From Boesenbergia rotunda (lineage: Eukaryota > Streptophyta > Magnoliopsida > Zingiberales > Zingiberaceae), in NCBI GenBank assembly GCA_024364735.1, contig JAGFNQ010005178.1, positions 105,662 through 169,661 of the forward strand: DNA of 64,000 nucleotides, in the 5' to 3' direction. The notes below the pieces were generated by a model. The model was not told the origin of the DNA and did no database searches. It saw only the letters and a list, made by a program, of their open reading frames with translations. Below are positions 34,836 through 46,761 of this stretch, piece by piece; position 1 is the first letter of the stretch; every line of letters starts with the position of its first letter. The position numbers and the translations under genes were made by a program.

Positions 34836-35207
34836 CGGTCAGAACAATATCGAGCATTATTTAAGAGAGCTCGTTTTTTGCTGAGTTTCCTTGACGAAAT
34901 AAGCTTGATTAGAGCTTATTAGTAGTCTTCTAGTGCTCAGATATTGTTGGGAGTTTGTGGCGAGGTTTCTCCACCCACAAGGAGCGACAAGAGCTAGCCG
35001 GAGGTCTTCCGGGGACTCATCCACTGACGGATTGGGATCGCCCACCTTACGAACAGCCATGGAGTAGGAGTCTTATCTTCGAACCACGTAAACGGTTTGT
35101 GTTATTAGTATTTCCGCTTGCGCACGCTAACATTGTTGGAAGAATCGACGACCAAAGTGGGTGATCGGCTATTCACCCCCTCTAGCCGTACATCAAGGTC
35201 CTAACAA

Positions 35208-35219
35208 TTGGTATCAGTG
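35208..35219 (+). promoter_or_regulatory. Primer-binding site of D
   Basis: TTGGTATCAGTGC follows the 5' LTR end, the tRNA-Met site with one mismatch (GAGC to GTGC). Confidence 0.75.
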
Positions 35220-35271
35220 CGAGGTTGCTCGTCTACGAACTAACCGTCGGGAGAGCAAAAAGCTAGAGGAA

Positions 35272-36836
35272 GATGGACTTGGAAGGTCCGATAGGATGGG
35301 ATACTCGGATTCCACCTCCATTCAACCAAGATGAATTCGATTATTGGACGAAGCGATTGGAGACGTGGTTCCAAATTGATAGGGATCATTGGACCGCATT
35401 CGAGGTTCCATTTGAAACTCCAACGGACAAGAAGGGATAACGCCTTCGATCTCGGTATTGGACCAAGGAGCAAACGGAGGAAGCGGAGGCGGATAAGGAG
35501 GTAACTAGAATTATATTAAATTTATTACCTTCATATATTGTGTCAAATGTAGGAGAATACAAGAATGCGTATAAGTTATGGAGAAAGGTGATAGCTTTAC
35601 ATGAAAATTTGACACAAAGACAAAGAGAAGAGGAGTCCAAGGAAAAGGGGTCATTGGTCTAAGAGAAGGAGAAGGACCAATCGGAAGATGAATCAAGTTC
35701 AACATCCGAAGAGGAGGAGAAAGTGGAATCGTCCACATCCTCAAGTGAGGAAGAAATAGAAGAAGTCTCCACGTCAAGGATTGAGGGGAGGAAAGACCAT
35801 CCTCAATGCCGGAGCAAGAAGAAGTGTCCACCTCCACCAAAGCAAAGACAAAGGATCACATAATTTGCTTTGGATGCAATCAAAAGGGATACTACAAGGA
35901 CAAGTGTCCATTGGGTAAGAAAAAGGAGGTAAACCCTAAATCCAAGTCGATTTTTTAAAAATCTAACATGGGTTGTAGGGAAAAGAAGAAGATGCACATT
36001 AGGTGCTTCACGTGTGGTGAGGTAGGTCATTACCACACCAAATGCTCAAGGAAAGGAGAATTCAATAAATTAGAGCATTTCAGGAAATGGGAAAAGGAGA
36101 AGAAGAAAAGCTCACATCAAGGGGGAGCTACAAGGGTAAGGGAGGTAATCCCTAACTTTAAGTTTAAATATAAGTCAAATTTAAACTTCTCCATGCATGT
36201 TAGAAATAATAAAAATTATTTACCCATGCATAGTTTTGGTTTTAGATACCATGATAAAAATAGGGTCAATGTTGCATATCAAAACCCTAGGGAATTCATG
36301 CACCATGATAAACCTAGAACCTTTAGACCTAAGGACAAAGGCATTAACCCCAGGAAAGGAAGATATATGCCTAGACAAATGGGTAGGTCTAGGAATGTCC
36401 AAGGTGGATATGTTGATTCTAGGGTTGAGAACCTAGAAAGGGAAAATCAAGCTTTGAGGGCAAAGCTTGATAAATTAGAGAACACCCTAGATAGATTCAC
36501 TATTGGATCTAAGGGTTTTGTATGATGTTGGGTAGTCAAAAAATCAACAATGATAGATCGGGTCTAGGATACCGATCTAAGTTCTCCAATGCTATGGAGA
36601 AGTCATATGCAATGGTGCAATATGACTATACCAAAGGGAAGCCCAAAAATGGCAAGGGGATGCCATTTAAAAGCAAGAAGAAAGTCTTAACTAAGGACAA
36701 GGGGTCAAAGGTTAAGAAGGTTAAGCTTATAGGCCAAAAGTCACCGGAGGTACACCGGTGTGACCTTGTGATTATAAATGAGTCACCTAGGGAGGTGGCT
36801 AAGGCTAAGAGCTTAAGTGGGAGCTCTAGAAGTTAA
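35272..36836 (+). pseudogene. gag: gag of D (stops and frameshifts)
   Basis: The ATG at 35272 starts MDLEGPIGWDTR; FNQDEFDYWTKRLETWF is the UBN2-type entry. A stop at about 35438 and another at 35659 interrupt the capsid. After an acidic Ser/Glu-rich hinge the frame shifts; two zinc knuckles follow, CFGCNQKGYYKDKC and CFTCGEVGHYHTKC, then a basic region, a coiled coil (LERENQALRAKLDKLE) and, one frame over from 36522, the SIRE-like RSGLGYRSK motif and a Lys-rich tail. The domain order matches S2 Gag but the sequence is clearly different. Confidence 0.8.
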
Positions 36837-37029
36837 GTTGGGACTCATGGTCTATGGATCTCGGGAGGATTTCTCTCGGAAGTCTAGATGAGTCATGGAG
36901 TGTGTCAAAGGATGTGGAGACGGATTTGAAGTCTCAATCCTAGGGATTTGACACATTGGGCTTGAGGATCATGTATAAAATATGACATTGGGGTCATATT
37001 GCATAGAAGTTGGTTTTTGATGTATAGAT

Positions 37030-37211
37030 TGTTGGTGCAGACAGCACCCAAGTCAAACCTGTGTTTTGATAATGGCAAAAGGGTTCAAAAGTTAAGATAT
37101 TATGTTGATCTAACATGTTCACTAAGTATACAGGAAAAGAAGTCCTAGGTACACTGGGCACGAAGTCTTGGTCGAGGACTGGGCACGAAGCCCTGGCAAG
37201 AAGCTGGGCAC
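37030..37211 (+). repeat. 5' LTR of S4, first 182 bases
   Basis: TGTTGGTGCAGACAGCACCC onward matches the 3' LTR at 48055-48236 almost base for base, up to GCTGGGCAC where E begins. Confidence 0.9.
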
Positions 37212-39902
37212 TGATAAGCACCATTTTATTGATTATTTTAATTGCTAAAATCCATGTTTGACCCATGTTTTTATTGCTTAATTATGATTTTACCCTAGGT
37301 TTTGGAACTTTATCTTATTTTGGACTTAATTGCAAAATTACATAATTTTTGGATTATTTGGCCACCAATTTTCTGATATATTTTTGTAGGCATGAAAGGA
37401 TCCTGGACCTAGGGCATACTGGGTCAAACCTAAGTCGGATGTGAACCGGATCGAATTATCAAGCCTACGATTAATCCGGGCCGTCTGATTCAAGAGCGGC
37501 TAGATCTGAGCCATCCGGGACGATCTGAAGCAATCCGAGCTAGGGTTAGGGTTGATCAAGCACCCTGATCAAGATCTGAAGGTTTTATCACAATCAGAGC
37601 TCAATCAACCGTTGGATCAAGCTTGGAGAGCTCTAGATCATCCATTCACAGATTAGCTTGATCTGGACCATCCGTTGCAAATCTGGAGGATCCGAGCTAC
37701 CACGAGGCAGATCCTGACCCCAGATCATCATCATCAATGTTTGGCTCAAATCAGAGCAAGATCGGCCGTTGGATTTCTTAAATTAATCTGGACCGTCTGT
37801 GCTTAAGTATTTAATCAGAAAATCTGAAGCAGCTAACCTTCGTCGCGTCTCCGCCGTTCTTCATCTTCTTCGTCGAGTTCTTAGCGTTTTCTTCACAGTT
37901 CTTCAATTCAAGGGGCGCGACCCCTTAATTCTTCATCTGGATCAAGGTTTGGATCGCTGGAGGATACTTTGTTGGAGATTCCAGCTCAAATTCGCGCCGG
38001 ATAGAGCTTGTTTGAGGGTTTCGACAGCTCTGTGGTCCGGGAGCTTAAATCTCAGCTACAACCAATTTCCGACGACCTGGGCCACTTGTAGGGGTTCTCA
38101 GGTGAGCTCAGGTCTTCTCCAAATCACCATCGCAGCTCAACAACTGAGATCGAAGCTTTCGGATTGGAAATTTCCCCAACTTTGCAGTTTGAGCAGAGTT
38201 TACCAAGCGGAGCTGTTTTCCAGCGAATTGCTGAGCTTAGGGGTTCGAGGCCAGCCTTTGCGTGACGAACAAAGAAACCTTGAGCTAGGGAAGCATTGAG
38301 GAGTAGCTTAGATAGTTTAATTTCGTTTGTTTAGCTGTAATTCCATTATTGCTGTAGTTTAGTTACTGTTTTCAAATTTCAGATTTGGTTAATCTCGTTT
38401 CCTACTTGTTTCTGCTTAATCTAACTTTAATCCTTCAAGTTTAGTAGTTTAGGAACTTGTTTAATGATAGAGTGAGTTAAATTTCAGTTTAATTGTAGCT
38501 TTAATTGATGCGTGCCATTTTCTTATCTGCGTATCAATTTTGGTGTTCTGTTTTTTTTGTTCAGTTTCGAATTTTTCAGCTTTTGTTTCAATTTGACTAG
38601 TGTTTAACTTTATTCCTTGCAATTAGAGATCGCATTTATGTATGTCAATGCATGAGATTCAAGTTTGTTTCTCATTTGGTTTTACATCTAACTTGTCTGC
38701 TCAGCTTGTATGTGTATAACATCCATTTCTGAATATTTCAGTTCAGTTCTGCACAAGTTGATTAATAGGATTCCGAGTTGCATTGTTAGTAAACATTATG
38801 TGCTCATAATCATTGCTGAAACATTTATTTGGTGCCTTAGACTTTGAACTCAACTTCCCTTGATCGTTGACTGCAATGGAATTGGACTGCCATTTCTGTA
38901 AAATGTTTCTGCTGTGAAGTTTTTAACTTGTTCCTGGATTTGCTACTGAATTTTGTCCTGCAATTGCATCACGTGTATTTTAACTCTTGTGAACCTTACA
39001 TGAACCTTTAGATTGGAGAATTAGATATAAGCTGAATTGTTTGGTTTTGCATTAGAGTGTTCTGAAATTCTGGATTAAATTTCTGAAATTCTTCATCTCA
39101 TTCCTGCTTTCATTCATTTCTGCACAGCATGTTTAGTTGCTGAATTTTCTGCATATTGTATCTAGGCAAGTTTAGCAAGGATTTGTATCAGGTTTCAATC
39201 GGTTTTTAGTGAATTGTTGAGCTCAATTCTAGTTCCTTTGCAGTTGGTCTGCTCTGAACACTCTGAATTAATCAGCTACCCATCCCTTCACTTCTGAATT
39301 CTACTTCTTTTCTGCAATTCCTGCACATAATGCATATCATTCTGTTTTGGTTTGTGTATTAGCTGTCTGAAATTCCTGCTTCTTGTATCAAGTGGACAAG
39401 TGTTTTGTGAACTGTGCATTCAGCTTGTTCCGTGTGATCATGCATTCAATCTGATTTTGAGTTGACTAGTCTTTGTCTTTGGGTTCTTTCATTTCCTTTC
39501 ATTTATGCACTTAGCATTTCTAAATTGATCAGTTCTGCTGCATTGTAGTTTCACACTTCGGATGCTATTTTTTTTAGTTCTGCATTTCATCATCCTAATT
39601 CTGAATTACTTCAGCAAAAGTCTTTGCCTATCACTTCACCTGTATCTTGCCTTACAAACTAAGTTGATTAGTTCCCAAAACCCCAAATCACATTCGAAAC
39701 CCGAATTTCACAAACGACACCTAAATACAAGCGCGAATCAAACAACGTCAACTAGCCCCGAGAAAAATACGACCTGTGGCCCCTATATTACATTTTCAGA
39801 TTTTGATTGTAAAAAGGGTTTCCAGCTATTCATTTATTCATTTATAAATTCTGATGGTCCCATAATTCGTGACAAATTTAATCTAGTATTTCGGGGCTGT
39901 CA
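37212..39902 (+). repeat. 5' LTR of E
   Basis: This 2691-base region runs from TGATAAGCACC to GGGGCTGTCA, six bases before the primer site. It has a pyrimidine-rich, T-rich 3' half. The frame at 37799-38299 (166 codons) lacks known motifs and I treat it as chance. Confidence 0.7.
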
Positions 39903-39908
39903 AATTTT

Positions 39909-39926
39909 TGGCGCCGTTGCCGGGGA
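39909..39926 (+). promoter_or_regulatory. Primer-binding site of E (tRNA-Asp)
   Basis: TGGCGCCGTTGCCGGGGA is an 18-base perfect complement to the 3' end of plant tRNA-Asp, the classic Athila/Tat-type primer. Confidence 0.9.
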
Positions 39927-40065
39927 CGCAACTAGTTAATTTGTTTGATTTTTTGCTTGTATACTTTTGGACATATCATTGGGTTCTATTTTATTGTGCT
40001 TTACTTTTGTATACGGTTGCTGCCATTTTTTCTTGTTTGTTTTGTGACAGGACTGCCAGTTCAGA

Positions 40066-42276
40066 ATGTTTCCATCTACTTACCAGCAGTCGTGTCAACA
40101 ATTCCAACAAAATCAGCAACCAAATCAAAATTTCCAACATTCCTGTGCAAATTTTCAACAACCAAATCAGTTTTTCAGCCTAATAGTCAGCCAAGTCAGC
40201 CCTTCCAATTTCAGCAGCCAAGCCAACCAAATTTTCAACAGTTTCAGCATGGGCAGCCACCATTTCAGAATTTTGATCAACAAATTCAGCAATTTCAGCT
40301 ACCATGTCAACCATTTCAACCACCACAACCATTTCAACCGCAATTCCAACAATTTCAGCCGGATTTTCAGCCAAATCAACCAATTTTCCAGAATTTTCAG
40401 AATGGGCAGCCACTATTGCAAAGTTTTCAGCCCCAAATTCAGCTAGTTCAACCATTCTTTCAGCCACAATTTCAACAATTTCAGCAGGATTGTCAACCAA
40501 GTCAAAATTTTCAGCAAGGGTTCCAACCGATTCAGTTAAACCAATATCAAAATCAGAATGGATCACAACCTTCACAGCAATATTTTCCACAAAATGATCA
40601 GAATTTTCAGCCTTCATTTCAGAGTTTTCAATTTCAGAACCATAATTTTCAGCAATCTTCACCTAATTGTTGTGATCCAAATTTTCAGCAGTTTAATCAA
40701 GGAGGTTTTGAGGATCCTGATTGGGATGAGGCTCAACAACAAAGGATGATGGAGATGTTGCAACAAGTTCAACAATTACAGCAGCAAAATTTCCAACAAG
40801 TCCTACAACAACAACAAATTTTACAACAACAACGACAAGGCATCGAACAACGCCTTGCACAATTAGTTGATCAATGGAATCAAATACAAGCTCAAAGATT
40901 AGAACAATCAGATGGTTCTATAGGTGTAGGGGATTGCACAGAGTCCCAGGAACCACCTATATTGATTGATGCATCAGAAAATTCAGAGGATAGGATTGAG
41001 AGTGTAGGGGATTGCACTGAGCCCCAAGAATCACCCATTCCTACTGATTTAGAGGCATTGGAGGAGATTGATAGCAGGGCTTGTGATAGTTTTGAATTCA
41101 ATTCTGAAACTTTACAGGATCATTCTATACTTTTATCTTGTGATGATTTAGTTGTTAATGATCCTAATTTTTCTAATTTGGTTGATACAGGAATGGTTGA
41201 GGAAACATGCGTGGGAGATGATTCCATAGGTGTAGGGGATTGCACTAAGCCCCAGGGACCACCACAATTACCAGAAAGTGTAGGGACTTGCTTGGTGGAA
41301 GCAAGAACCCAAGGATCACCTGTTTTATTTGAGTGTCCACCAGAACCTGAACCTGAAGAGGAGCATGAACATGACCAGGAGGAGGCCACAGTTACATCTA
41401 CTCTTGTAGAACCTCCAGGTATATCTCAGCACGATCAGGTAAATACTCCTCCAAATTTTTCTGAAAATTGCATAGAGGTACCTCAAACTGATTTTATTGT
41501 TTGTGATATACCTAGGGATACATCTCTTGTAGAATTTGATTGTGAAAAATCCCTAGAGGTACCTAGTGTTAAATTTGTTGAAAATGAAGCATGTTGTACT
41601 ACATCAGATGCCAATGCTGAGTGTGAAATTTTTTTTAGAAGTGCCTAGACTTGATGTTGATTTTTGTGATGAGTCTGTAGATATATCTTATGCTGAAAAT
41701 AATTCTGAAAATTTCATTGAGGCATCTGAGATTGATTTGATTGGCTGTGATATATTGCTTGATACATCCCTGATAGAAGATAATTGTGATATTTTTATTG
41801 AAGTGCCAAGGATTGATTTTATTAATTGTGATGAGTTTTTGGATGCAAATGTTGGAGGAAATAATTGTGAAAAATTTATTGAGACAGCAAAATTTGATTT
41901 AATTGAATATGATGCAGTTTTGGATTCAATTCATGCAGAGACTGATATTATTTTATTTCTTTCTGACCCTGCACGCTTGAGAGAGGTATTACATTGTTTT
42001 GCAGGGTCCAAAAGACTCCAGGAGTGGGTGCTCCAACTGAACAGACTTCAGCCTCCTGGAAGGACTTCTGAAAGGCATAAAGAAGGAGGAGATTATTTTA
42101 CTTTAATTCGAAGCACTCCACCTCTTCCATGGATTCTGAACCTAAATCGCCTTCGGCCACCGGAGCAAATTTTTGAAAAGTTCAAGTGTGGGGGAGTCCT
42201 AATTCTCCCAGCCACCCATACTCCTCCACTACCAAGATGGAGGCTACTTCTGGATCGACTCCGTCCACCAGAATAA
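40066..42276 (+). pseudogene. Gln/Phe-rich prion-like ORF of E (two frameshifts)
   Basis: This is not a family I recognise. The likely start is the ATG at 40066 (MFPSTYQQSCQQFQQNQQ). A slip in a T run near 40171 moves to the next frame, which stays open to 41648; a second slip in a T8 run near 41632 moves to the frame that ends at 42276, together about 737 codons. Part one (about 220 residues) is made of FQQFQ, FQPQFQ and NFQ repeats with few charges. Part two is a Gln-rich helix (MLQQVQQLQQQNFQQVLQQQ). Part three has four VGDCTxPQxxP-type repeats. Part four is acidic, with repeats like EVPRIDFINCDEFLDAN. The C-terminus has three LNRLRPPE-type repeats. The frame from 39945 adds a hydrophobic start that is probably leader. 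It could be a structural protein replacing Gag, but that is conjecture. Confidence 0.65.
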
Positions 42277-43330
42277 AGGGGAGATTGTTCTTTCTTATAT
42301 TTTCTTTTATTGCACTTTTCACTTTTAACTTAAGTCCTTTCTAATAAATGCACTAGTAGAGTAAAATGCATAGGGGTCATTGTAAATAGCATGTCTTTTG
42401 TTTTAGCACTTTTTCTTGCATGATTAGGAATAAATGTATCCCTCTAGGTTATCCCATATCATTTTAGAGTCTTTTGGAAAATAAATTAAATTTGGTTGTC
42501 AAAACTTAGGTTTGAGCTAATGGATGAATTCTTGGATGCTTGAGTACGATTTTGCTTTAGATTCTTAATTGAGGATTTGAGATGGATTATTTTTACCTAG
42601 TGAGATTAGCCTTATTTTGTGATACACACATGTTATTGAACTCTAGAACTTGCTTAGGTTCTTTCAAAATCATATTTCAATGATTGGATCACATCTATAG
42701 AGACTAATCGCCTTGTTTACCTTTCCATATCAATTTTGGCAAAAATCATGTCTACTCTATTTGTCTTTCCTTATTCCTAATCTTAACCCCAATTTTTCTA
42801 TGGATTTGTTTGCTTGAGATGTTTTCTTGATACTATTTTGCCCGAGACGGACAAAGATTTAAGTGTGAGGGAGTGATTGGTGATTTGGAAGTAATTTTTA
42901 TTAAGGATGCATTTCAACTGGGAAAATTTTTTTTTTTTCATGTGCCAAGTGAGTGATGTTTGGTGTCAAGAATGATGCAAGAGAGGTGGAAGCAATTGGA
43001 GTTTGAGATTCTTCATTACATGTTGAAGACCCAAGTGGCATGCAAGGAAGAAATCTGTGCCAAGTTAAAATGTGCAGAAATTGGTTAACTTGAAGCTGAA
43101 ATTGCTGCCGATGCTAGAAATGAAGACAATCTGGATTGAATTCTGGAAATGAGGCTGAGTGAAGACTGATACAAGCTGAGAAAAATCTGGAACATGGCAG
43201 AAAAACTTGTGCCAAACAGAGAAAGAAGAAAATGCAGTGAAGGAATTTTCGAAATGCAGTGAAGCTGGATAAAATTTCTGAAGCTGTAGAAGAAATTGCA
43301 GGAACTAATGTATCTGAACTCATTTTTGCA
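42277..43330 (+). other. 3' non-coding region of E and junction to S4
   Basis: No gene is supported. It holds an AAAGGGGAGAT tract at 42277-42288 and a GTGTGAGGGAG tract at 42868-42880, either of which could be a polypurine tract. No second copy of the E LTR start is seen. The junction to the S4 leader is placed near 43330 by the change to T-rich leader sequence. Confidence 0.5.
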
Positions 43331-43722
43331 ACTGCTCTTGGCTAGGAAGGTCAGTAACATCAGGTCCTTTTTTAATTTTGAATTCTCATTTTTTCACCAT
43401 AAGTTAGAATTAATATAACGATCAACTTTTAAAAATTTGTCATAATTTTTTTTATTATTTTAATATTTTTCTCGAAATTCGTGCTACCTTAATTCGAGCA
43501 ATATTCATTTTTTTTTTGAAAACTCCTATTTCTCTCCATTAATCAGAATATTCATTTTTTTAAAATTTTTCATAAACTTTTTTATATATTATTTTAATAT
43601 TTTGCCTCGAAATTCGTGCAAAATTTTTGTTGGGCTATTTTTCCCTTCTCCCGCACTACTAATCCAAGATCAAGTCTTGGTACATTTCTATTTGTTCTTT
43701 TTGTGTGCAAGATTTATCCTTA
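43331..43722 (+). other. Leader of S4 (3' part)
   Basis: This T-rich stretch has no gene. CACTACTAATCCAAGATCAA just before gag matches the S2 leader (minus, near 3670). Confidence 0.65.
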
Positions 43723-44346
43723 ATGGCCAATCAAGAATGAAACAGTGTTCGTCTGCCTCTATTCTCTGGCGAGAACTTCAGAACCTGGAAGGGTCTAATG
43801 GAATCCCACCTAAAGGCCCATCTAGATCTATGGATGATAATCCAGACGGGGTTTACAGTACCCACAGAAGTTGGAATATCGATCGCTTGGGATAAATTGG
43901 ACGAACCAACTCTGAGGAAGATCGAGGCAGATGCAAAGGCGACTGCAATACTACAATGTGGCCTAACCAATGAAGACTTGAAGCAGGTTGGATCCTTCAA
44001 CTGTGCTAAAGAGATGTGGGAGAAGCTAATCAACCTACATGAAGAAAGCTCCGAGATTGAGGTCCTTGAAGGTGTGATGTTTGAATCATCGGACGAGTCA
44101 GACGAAGATCACCTAAGTTATCTCGCACTCCCGGTCCTAGCACAAACAGCCGATTCAGAATCTGAACCCGAATCCAAAGTCGAAATCGAACCAGAATCAG
44201 ACGACGAATTGACTGAGACGGTAACCGATTTCGAATTCTTTTCAAAATTAGAATTAAATAATCAAACATATACTGTAATGGTCGAGGAAGGTGTAAATTC
44301 TATTGCAGGGAAAACTCCAAAAGAACCACCAAAGATGAAACCCTAA
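43723..44346 (+). pseudogene. gag: gag of S4, N-terminal part
   Basis: MANQE is followed by a stop at 43738, then RLPLFSGENFRTWKGLMESH, ADAKATAILQCGLTNEDL and NCAKEMWEKLINLHEESS as in SIRE Gag. An internal gap removes the capsid C-half, and the frame goes to an acidic segment and VEEGVNSIAGKTPKEPP, at which point it meets integrase sequence one frame away. The zinc knuckle, coiled coil and protease are missing. Confidence 0.8.
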
Positions 44347-45176
44347 ACCTATTCAATGACTTTTGTAAGTTAATTGAAAATCAAAACGATACTAAAATCA
44401 AAAGACTTAGGAGTGACCACGGGGGAGAGTTCGAAAATCAACGATTCGAGGAATTTTGTAAAGTAAATGGGTACATACACGAATTTTCGTGTCCTAGAAC
44501 CCCCCAGCAAAATGGGATAGTCGAAAGGAAAAATAGAACCCTACAGGAAGCCGCTAGGGCTATGCTCAATGAATTTAACCTAGCTAACCAATATTGGGCA
44601 GAAGCAATTAGTACGGCTTGCTACATCCAAAATAGGGTACTAATTAACAAACGACACAATAAAACACCCTATGAATTATACTACCATAGACTTCCAAACT
44701 TACACTACCTAAGGGTCTTTGGGTGCAAAATCCATATCCTAAACACCAAGGACTATCTAGGTAAATTCCAATCTAAGTCAACCCCAGGCATCTTCTTAGG
44801 ATACTCAACAACAAGTAGAGCCTATAGGGTTTACAACAAACAAACTAAGAAAATTGAAGAAACAACCAATCTAATATTTGATGAAGAAATTAAGTCAAAA
44901 TATGATAATTCAGATCTAACTTCATCAAATACTGATCAAGAAGATAATGAACAAGCTGTTGAATCTTTAATTGAACCCATAAACGAACTAACTATTGAAC
45001 CAACTAATGAATCAATTGAACCAACTATTGAACCAATAATTAAACCAACTCAAATAGTTGAATCAAATAGTGAACCAAACCGACCAGCCGGACCTGAGGC
45101 TGAATCAAGTTCTAGAAAAACCAAGAAACCCAGACTCAGTCACCCAACGATCAAATTATGGGTGATCCAACTCTAG
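44347..45176 (+). pseudogene. pol: Integrase core C-half and linker of S4
   Basis: The frame starts in LFNDFCKLIENQND and has RLRSDHGGEFENQRF (second catalytic Asp), CPRTPQQNGIVERKNRTL (Glu), then the C-terminal YELYYHRLPNLHYLRVFGCK and GIFLGYSTTSRAYRVYN blocks and an acidic EPT-rich linker. The first catalytic Asp and the zinc region are lost in the gag-integrase deletion. The frame ends at 45176, overlapping the reverse transcriptase frame after a one-base shift. Confidence 0.85.
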
Positions 45177-46168
45177 GAGTCAGAATTAGATCTTCCTATA
45201 GAAATCTTAGTCAGATAGCAATGATTTCAAAAATTGAACCTAAGACTATAGAGGAAGCTCTACCTGATCCTGATTGGATCATAGCTATGCAAGAAGAGTT
45301 AGCCCAATTTGAGAGAAACCAAGTCTGGGAACTAGTACCTAAACCTGAGGGCAAATCCGTCATTGACACTAAGTGGGTTTTTAGGAATAAGTTAAATGAT
45401 CAAGGAGAGATAGTCAGAAATAAAGCCCGATTAGTAGCGAAAGGATTCAGCCAAGTAGAAGGGTTAGATTATGACGAAACCTATGCCCCGGTAACTAGAC
45501 TTGAGTCAATTAGGATGTTATTAGCCTTTGCATCCCATAAAGGATTTAAATTATACCAAATGGATGTAAAGTCAGCTTTTCTAAATGGATTCATTAAGGA
45601 AGAGGTCTATGTAGGACAACCCCCTGGGTTTGAGGACTTAGAAAGATCTGACCATGTTTACAAACTCACTAAAGCACTTTATGGACTAAAACAAGCACCT
45701 AGGGCCTGGTATGAACGCTTATCAACTTACCTAATTTCTAAAGAATTTAAACAAGGACAAATCGATTCAACCCTATTTATTAAAACCCTAGGAAAAGAAA
45801 TCTTTATTGCCCAAATCTACGTCGACGACATAATCTTTGGGTCCACCAACTCAAATTTTTTAAAAGAATTCGTTAAAATAATGAAAAATAAATTTGAAAT
45901 GAGCTTAGTTGGTGAGCTCAACTTTTTTCTAGGATTACAAATTAAACAAATTAGGGATGGAAACTATGTCCATCAATCCAAATATGCTAAAGAGTTAATA
46001 AAGAAATTTAAAATGGATAACTCTAAAAGCATAAGTACCCCCATGACCACAAATGTAAAAATAGATAGTGACCCTGATGGTAAACCAGTAGACCTTAAAC
46101 TCTATAGAAGTATAATTGGAAGTCTACTGTATCTTACAGCCAGCAGACCTGATATCCTTTTGCTGTAG
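45158..46168 (+). pseudogene. pol: Reverse transcriptase of S4 (near complete)
   Basis: The 336-residue frame covers the whole copia reverse transcriptase: WIIAMQEELAQFERNQVWEL, WVFRNKLNDQG, RLVAKGFSQVEGLDYDET, QMDVKSAFLNGFIKEEVYV (first Asp), YGLKQAPRAWYERL, QIYVDDIIFGSTN (catalytic YVDD at residues 221-224), FFLGLQIKQ and GSLLYLTASRPDI. A one-base loss near 46158 in DILFAVG ends the frame and moves RNase H to the next one. Catalytic residues are intact, so this copy is young compared with A and B. Confidence 0.9.
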
Positions 46169-46170
46169 GT

Positions 46171-46761
46171 ATGTGTGCTAGATACCAAACCTGTGCTAAG
46201 GAAACGCACTTAGCAGCCCTAAAAAGAGTATTAAGATATGTTAAGGGCACCCTAAATGTAGGGATTTGGTATCCTAGGACTTCAACCTTTGACTTGTCAG
46301 GATACTCGGATTCTGACTACGCTGGTTGTAAATTAGATAGAAAGAGCACAAGTGGAAGCTGCCAACTATTAGGAAATAGTCTAGTAAGTTGGTGCAGCAG
46401 AAAACAACACTGTGTAGCTCTATCCACAACTGAAGCTGAGTATGTTGCTTTAGGAGAGTGTGTAGCACAACTACTATGGATGATGCACACTCTTAAGGAC
46501 TTTCAGCTTAACTACACCCATACTCAAGTCTTCATTGACAATATAAGCTCAATTAATCTAACTAAGAACTCAATCCAACATTCTAGAACTAAACACATAG
46601 AAGTTAAACACCACTTTGTAAGAGATCATGTAGCCAGGGGTGAAATAGTCCTTAAGCATGTAGACTCTAAGTCTAACTTAGCTGACATATTCACCAAACC
46701 CCTACCTGAGTCTGAGTTCAGCTCACTAAGAAGGCAGTTAGGATTATGCTTAGTAGAATAG
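46171..46761 (+). pseudogene. pol: RNase H of S4
   Basis: The 196-residue frame reads MCARYQTCAKETHLAALKRV, GYSDSDYAGCKLDRKSTSG, LSTTEAEYVALGE, VFIDNISSINLTKNS, HHFVRDHVARGEIVLKHV and NLADIFTKPLPESEF. The active-site Asp, Glu and Asp are present. The frame itself is open to the natural end; it is only separated from the reverse transcriptase by the one-base shift. Confidence 0.9.

Larger units (their letters stand above)
34093..35206 (+). repeat. 5' LTR of D
   Basis: This LTR is 1114 bases, starts TATTGGGGCAATC (the 3' copy has TGTTGAGGCAATC) and ends GGTCCTAACA. It has three imperfect units of a GGATGGCATGGGGAGACGAG-type repeat (34245-34560), several GTCGACTG palindromes (34674-34835) and a TATTTAAG box near 34857. 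Confidence 0.85.
37212..43330 (+). mobile_element. E: non-autonomous Athila/Tat-like element
   Basis: E has a 2.7-kb 5' LTR starting TGATAAGCACC, a perfect tRNA-Asp primer site at 39909-39926 and one long ORF unlike gag or pol, then about 1 kb of non-coding sequence. I see no gag, protease, reverse transcriptase or integrase. The 3' LTR is not recognisable: after a GTGTGAGGGAG tract at 42868-42880 the sequence does not match the 5' LTR. The right boundary near 43330 is approximate. The tRNA-Asp primer is typical of Athila and Tat/Ogre Ty3/gypsy elements. Confidence 0.75.

Noticed and set aside
37799..38299. 166-codon plus-strand frame in the E LTR
   Set aside because: No recognisable domain and lies wholly within the LTR; kept as chance unless conserved in other copies.
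39945..40065. Hydrophobic N-terminal extension of the E ORF
   Set aside because: It starts right behind the primer site and is in a different frame from the Gln-rich start at 40066; it looks like leader sequence, although a membrane-anchored form cannot be fully excluded.
40180..40662. 160-codon minus-strand frame opposite the E ORF
   Set aside because: Mirror of the Gln/Phe repeats; repetitive DNA is open on both strands.
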